Shown in pieces: positions 5,246 to 8,680 of a DNA stretch of 8,680 nt. A program made the translations under genes and the position numbers. The stretch is from an uncultured Bacteroides sp. (GTDB lineage Bacteria; Bacteroidota; Bacteroidia; Bacteroidales; Bacteroidaceae). The first letter of the stretch is position 1, and the number at the start of each line of letters is the position of its first letter. The notes under the pieces are model-generated. The model made no database searches. It was given only the letters and a program-made list of their open reading frames with translations, and had not been told where the DNA came from. The stretch is from assembly GCA_905197435.1 (NCBI GenBank), contig CAJJYX010000142.1:1-8680 (forward strand), given 5' to 3'.

Positions 5246-6985
5246 ATGGCAGAAATAAAGAGCGAAGAGACTAGCGAAAAAAAGAGCTTGAACTTCATTG
5301 AGCAAATAGTAGAGAACGATTTAAAAGAAGGTAAAAACGGAGGAAAAGTACAGACACGTTTCCCGCCCGAACCAAACGGTTACCTCCACATCGGACACGC
5401 CAAGGCCATCTGCCTTGATTTCGGTATTGCCGCCGCACACGGCGGTGTCTGCAACCTGCGTTTCGATGACACCAACCCCACCAAGGAAGATGTGGAATAT
5501 GTAGAAGCCATCAAGGAGGACATCCAGTGGCTGGGCTACAAATGGGGTAACGAATATTACGCTTCCGACTATTTCCAGCAATTGTGGGACTTCGCTATCC
5601 GCCTCATCAAAGAGGGCAAGGCATACATTGACGAACAGACTTCCGAACAGATTGCCGCCCAGAAAGGCACTCCCACCCAGCCCGGTGTGGAAAGCCCTTA
5701 CCGCAACCGTCCTATCGAAGAGACACTGGATTTGTTCCAGAAGATGAACAGCGGTGAGATTGAGGAAGGTGCCATGGTGCTCCGTGCCAAGATAGACATG
5801 GCAAGTCCCAACATGCACTTCCGCGACCCCATCATCTACCGTGTAGTGAAGCATCCGCACCACCGCACGGGGACTACCTGGAAGGCTTATCCGATGTACG
5901 ACTTCGCCCATGGGCAAAGCGACTTCTTCGAAGGCGTGACGCACTCTCTCTGCACACTGGAGTTTGTGCCCCACCGTCCGCTCTACGACCTCTTTGTGGA
6001 CTGGGTGAAGGAAGGCAAAGACCTCAACGATAACCGCCCCCATCAGTACGAGTTCAACAAGCTGAACCTCAGCTATACGCTGATGAGCAAGCGCAACCTG
6101 CTGACACTGGTCAAAGAAGGCCTGGTAAACGGTTGGGACGATCCCCGTATGCCGACCATCTGTGGTTTCCGCCGCCGCGGCTACTCTCCGGAATCCATAC
6201 ATAAGTTCATCGACAAGATAGGCTATACCACGTATGACGCGCTCAATGAATTCGCCCTGCTGGAAAGCGCCGTGCGCGAAGACCTGAACGACCGTGCCAT
6301 CCGTGTATCTGCCGTATTGAATCCGGTGAAACTCATCATCACCAACTATCCCGAAGGGCAAGTGGAAGAGTTGGAAGCCATAAACAATCCCGAACATCCC
6401 GAAGAAGGAAACCACTCCATTGAATTCAGCCGTGAACTCTGGATGGAGCGTGACGACTTCATGGAAGATGCTCCGAAGAAATACTTCCGCATGACACCGG
6501 GACAAGAGGTGCGCCTGAAGAATGCATATATCGTGAAATGCACCGGTTGCAAGAAGAACGAAGCCGGTGAAATCACCGAAGTATATTGCGAATATGATCC
6601 CGAGACGAAGAGCGGTCTGCCCGGAGCCAACCGTAAGGTGAAGGGTACCATCCACTGGGTAAGCTGCGCTCACTGCCTCGAAGCGGAAGTACGCCTCTAC
6701 GACCGTCTTTGGAAAGTAGAGAACCCGCGTGACGAGCTTGCCGCCATCCGTGAAGAGAAAAACTGCGATGCACTGACAGCCATGAAGGAGATGATCAATC
6801 CCGACTCCCTGAAAGTACTGCCTTGCTGCTACATCGAGAAGTATGCCGCCGGTATGCCTCCCCTCTCCTACTTGCAGTTCCAACGTATCGGTTATTTTAA
6901 TGTTGACAAAGATTCTACGCCCGAAAAAATGGTATTCAACCGCACTGTAGGCCTGAAAGACGTCTGGGGTAAAATCAATAAGTAA
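5246..6985 (+). CDS. glnS: Glutaminyl-tRNA synthetase
   Basis: This cytoplasmic class I synthetase attaches glutamine to tRNA-Gln. The 579 residues compare with ~554 in E. coli. A short N-terminal extension (1-35) precedes the Rossmann fold, which opens with FPPEPNGYLHIGHAKAI; the HIGH signature is at 48-51. LRFDDTNP at 71-78 is the GlnRS/GluRS active-site stretch. The KMSKS counterpart is LMSKRNL at 279-285. RMPTICGFRRRGY at 301-313 marks a GlnRS, not a GluRS. The C-terminal anticodon-binding barrels run from ~345 and end with VFNRTVGLKDVWGKI. Two CxxC pairs, C432/C435 and C474/C477, occur where E. coli has no cysteines (SCAHC here, SAAHA there) and could bind a metal. It has its own promoter and is followed after 4 bases by the TPR gene. 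The enzyme looks intact. Confidence 0.98.
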   Translation: MAEIKSEETSEKKSLNFIEQIVENDLKEGKNGGKVQTRFPPEPNGYLHIGHAKAICLDFGIAAAHGGVCNLRFDDTNPTKEDVEYVEAIKEDIQWLGYKWGNEYYASDYFQQLWDFAIRLIKEGKAYIDEQTSEQIAAQKGTPTQPGVESPYRNRPIEETLDLFQKMNSGEIEEGAMVLRAKIDMASPNMHFRDPIIYRVVKHPHHRTGTTWKAYPMYDFAHGQSDFFEGVTHSLCTLEFVPHRPLYDLFVDWVKEGKDLNDNRPHQYEFNKLNLSYTLMSKRNLLTLVKEGLVNGWDDPRMPTICGFRRRGYSPESIHKFIDKIGYTTYDALNEFALLESAVREDLNDRAIRVSAVLNPVKLIITNYPEGQVEELEAINNPEHPEEGNHSIEFSRELWMERDDFMEDAPKKYFRMTPGQEVRLKNAYIVKCTGCKKNEAGEITEVYCEYDPETKSGLPGANRKVKGTIHWVSCAHCLEAEVRLYDRLWKVENPRDELAAIREEKNCDALTAMKEMINPDSLKVLPCCYIEKYAAGMPPLSYLQFQRIGYFNVDKDSTPEKMVFNRTVGLKDVWGKINK

Positions 6986-6989
6986 GAAT

Positions 6990-8402
6990 ATGAGCAAAAA
7001 AAACCTGCTGTCCGGAAGAGACAAGGAACTGCAAGAAATGGCAGAACAATATGAAACTGCCAAAGCAGAAAACAAAACCATCTATCTGGATGCAGATGAC
7101 TTAGCCGACCTCACCGACTGGTATGCCATGCATCATAAGTATGACATGGCTACCGAGGTCGTAGAATACGGCTTGAAAATACATCCGGACAATACGGCTT
7201 TGCTGGTAGAACAGGCTTATCTGTTCTTGGACAACCAGCATGAAGAAAAGGCCAAAGAAATAATAGGACGGATTACTGAAGAGTCTTCCGAAGTGAAAGT
7301 GCTGAAAGCCAACTTACTGTTAAAGGATGGCAAAGAAGCAGAAGCAGAAGCAATGCTCGACAGCATAGACGACAAGGATGACTTAGCCAATATCATCGAC
7401 GTGTCTTACATGTACATCGACATGGGACTCCCCCAAAAAGCATTGGCATGGCTGGCACGCGGACATGAAAGATATGCCGAAGAGGAATCCTACATCGCCG
7501 TTACCGGTGACTGTTACTATGCCGAGGGAGCCTTCGACAAAGCTTCCTTCTTTTTCAATAAGCTGATCGACAAAAACCCATATTCGGCTATTTACTGGTT
7601 TGGGCTGGCTCGCTGCTACTTTGAGCAGCAGATGCTCGACAAGGCAATCGAAGCATGCGACTATGCCACTGTGGCCGATGACGAGTTTGCCGATGCTTAC
7701 CTAATGAAAGGACATGCCTTCTTCCAATTGGGAAATGAGGAAAGTGCCATGGAGAATTACCTGCTGGCCGAAAAGTACCATCTCGTCTCCCATGGTTTCA
7801 TCAACACCATCATCGGTCTGAACAAAGCCTCCAAAGGAGAATGGAAAGAAGGATATGACTATTTGGAAAAGGCCATAGCTGCAGAAGACAACCATGACCT
7901 CACTTTATCTTCTCTGTATGCCAATGCAGCCTTGTGCTTGCACAAAATGGGAAAGAAGCGCAAAGCACACCAGTATTGCAAAAAGGCATACGACCTGGGA
8001 CCCGAAGAAACGGACCCGTACTTGGTTGAAGGGCGTATCTACATGGAGGAAGGAGAATATGAGAAAGGTGTGAAAAAATGGGCCAAGGCTTTAGAATATG
8101 CCCCCTATGCAGACACCTGGTACGAAATAGGCATGTCCAGCATGGAAATAGGGCAACTGAGCTATGCCAAGCTGGCCTTTGAACATGTCAAAGAGATGGA
8201 GCCGGACTTTATTGGTATCAACGAAAAGCTAACCTCTCTGTATATGCTGCTCAAAGACAAGGAAAACTTCATGAAGTACAACCAACTGTGCGAACATCCG
8301 TTCGAGCTGGAGGAGCTGGATCGATTGCAGCAGATACTGCAGGAAGAGAATCAGGAAGAACTGGCCATAGCGATGAGGAATATTTTCAACGCATTACAAT
8401 AA
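6990..8402 (+). CDS. Tetratricopeptide repeat protein of unknown partner
   Basis: This 470-residue, acidic, all-helical protein has no signal peptide or membrane segment, so it should be cytoplasmic. Helix pairs of TPR type run through most of it. The clearest units lie at about 202-231, 236-264 (AYLMKGHAFFQLGNEESAM), 308-337, 343-371 (YLVEGRIYMEEGEYEKG) and 376-405 (WYEIGMSSMEIGQLSYAK). Weaker ones lie at 50-97, 135-162 and 168-197. TPR arrays are scaffolds for protein-protein contact and no catalytic domain is visible. It begins 4 bases after the glnS stop and ends 17 bases before the dedA-like gene, so it is probably translated from the glnS transcript. The link to glutaminyl-tRNA synthesis may only be shared transcription. 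The ATG at 6990 is the first in frame after glnS. I do not recognise a named gene. Confidence 0.9.
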   Translation: MSKKNLLSGRDKELQEMAEQYETAKAENKTIYLDADDLADLTDWYAMHHKYDMATEVVEYGLKIHPDNTALLVEQAYLFLDNQHEEKAKEIIGRITEESSEVKVLKANLLLKDGKEAEAEAMLDSIDDKDDLANIIDVSYMYIDMGLPQKALAWLARGHERYAEEESYIAVTGDCYYAEGAFDKASFFFNKLIDKNPYSAIYWFGLARCYFEQQMLDKAIEACDYATVADDEFADAYLMKGHAFFQLGNEESAMENYLLAEKYHLVSHGFINTIIGLNKASKGEWKEGYDYLEKAIAAEDNHDLTLSSLYANAALCLHKMGKKRKAHQYCKKAYDLGPEETDPYLVEGRIYMEEGEYEKGVKKWAKALEYAPYADTWYEIGMSSMEIGQLSYAKLAFEHVKEMEPDFIGINEKLTSLYMLLKDKENFMKYNQLCEHPFELEELDRLQQILQEENQEELAIAMRNIFNALQ

Positions 8403-8419
8403 CAGCAATTATATAGAAA

Positions 8420-8680
8420 ATGGAATCTGTAGCCTTTATCCAATGGTGCCTTGACCACCTCAACTACTGGACCATCACTTTATTGATGGCCATTGAAAGT
8501 TCATTTATCCCCTTCCCCTCGGAAGTAGTAGTCCCTCCTGCCGCATGGAAAGCTGCCAACAATGACAGTATGAACATATATCTGGTGGTGCTGTTTGCAA
8601 CCATAGGGGCAAATATCGGAGCGTTGATTAACTACTATCTGGCCAAGTGGCTGGGACGTCCCATCATTTACAAATTTGCC
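8420..8680 (+). CDS. DedA-family membrane protein, N-terminal 87 residues (cut by window end)
   Basis: The frame opens at ATG 8420 (MESVAFIQWCLDHLNYW) and stays open for 87 codons to the window end; the family is usually ~200-220 residues. It shows the DedA/SNARE-associated signature: an early membrane re-entrant segment with ESSFIPFPSEVVVPPAA at about residues 29-45, then a hydrophobic helix (YLVVLFATIGANIGALINYY) and the conserved LAKWLGRP turn. DedA proteins are inner-membrane transporters implicated in recycling undecaprenyl phosphate and moving phospholipids, and many contribute to membrane-potential and envelope fitness. The acidic E and the proline-rich loop needed by the family are present. 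Which subfamily it belongs to cannot be said from this part. It lies 17 bases after the TPR gene, probably in the same operon. Confidence 0.88.
   Translation, partial: MESVAFIQWCLDHLNYWTITLLMAIESSFIPFPSEVVVPPAAWKAANNDSMNIYLVVLFATIGANIGALINYYLAKWLGRPIIYKFA

Noticed and set aside
5321..7081. 586-codon open frame on the minus strand opposite glnS
   Set aside because: It lies wholly antisense to an intact, strongly recognisable glnS and the start of the TPR gene. Its protein shows no domain I recognise, and long antisense frames are common opposite codon-biased genes.

Overview
Most of the window (about 540 to 8680) reads as a gut Bacteroides-type genome. It has a pst phosphate-uptake locus, glnS, a TPR protein and a DedA protein. 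Start codons there lack Shine-Dalgarno sequences, and a textbook Bacteroidetes promoter (TTG, 19 bases, TAnnTTTG) precedes glnS. The first ~530 bases are different. They encode, on the minus strand, the end of SpoIIIAC, all of SpoIIIAD and the first codons of SpoIIIAE, with strong Shine-Dalgarno sites and a 4-base ATGA overlap. This is the spoIIIA sporulation operon of endospore-forming Firmicutes, which Bacteroides lacks.

Layout. 1-~540, minus: spoIIIAE start, spoIIIAD and the spoIIIAC 3' end. ~540-4119, minus: the operon pstC-pstA-pstB-phoU, transcribed toward the left. PhoU runs in frame into SpoIIIAC, so the two genomes meet inside one open reading frame. 4120-4299: divergent regulatory region with two Pho-box-like 11-base repeat arrays and three copies of the heptamer CAGTGTG. 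4300-5115, plus: pstS. 5116-5245: glnS promoter and a small palindrome. 5246-8680, plus: glnS, TPR gene and dedA-like gene, closely spaced and probably one operon; the last is cut by the window end.

How the genes work together. PstS captures phosphate in the periplasm, PstC and PstA form the inner-membrane channel, PstB is the ATPase, and PhoU couples transport to the phosphate-sensing regulators. Two features of the transporter stand out. PstB has Asp in place of the last Walker A glycine, and PstC carries a PstS-like segment in its first periplasmic loop. GlnS charges tRNA-Gln; the TPR and DedA proteins have no role that this sequence defines.

I see no mobile element, CRISPR array, tRNA, rRNA or defence system. 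The strongest anomaly is the PhoU/SpoIIIAC junction. I consider it most likely a chimeric assembly join through short shared sequence, not a new biological fusion, but reads across it would decide.
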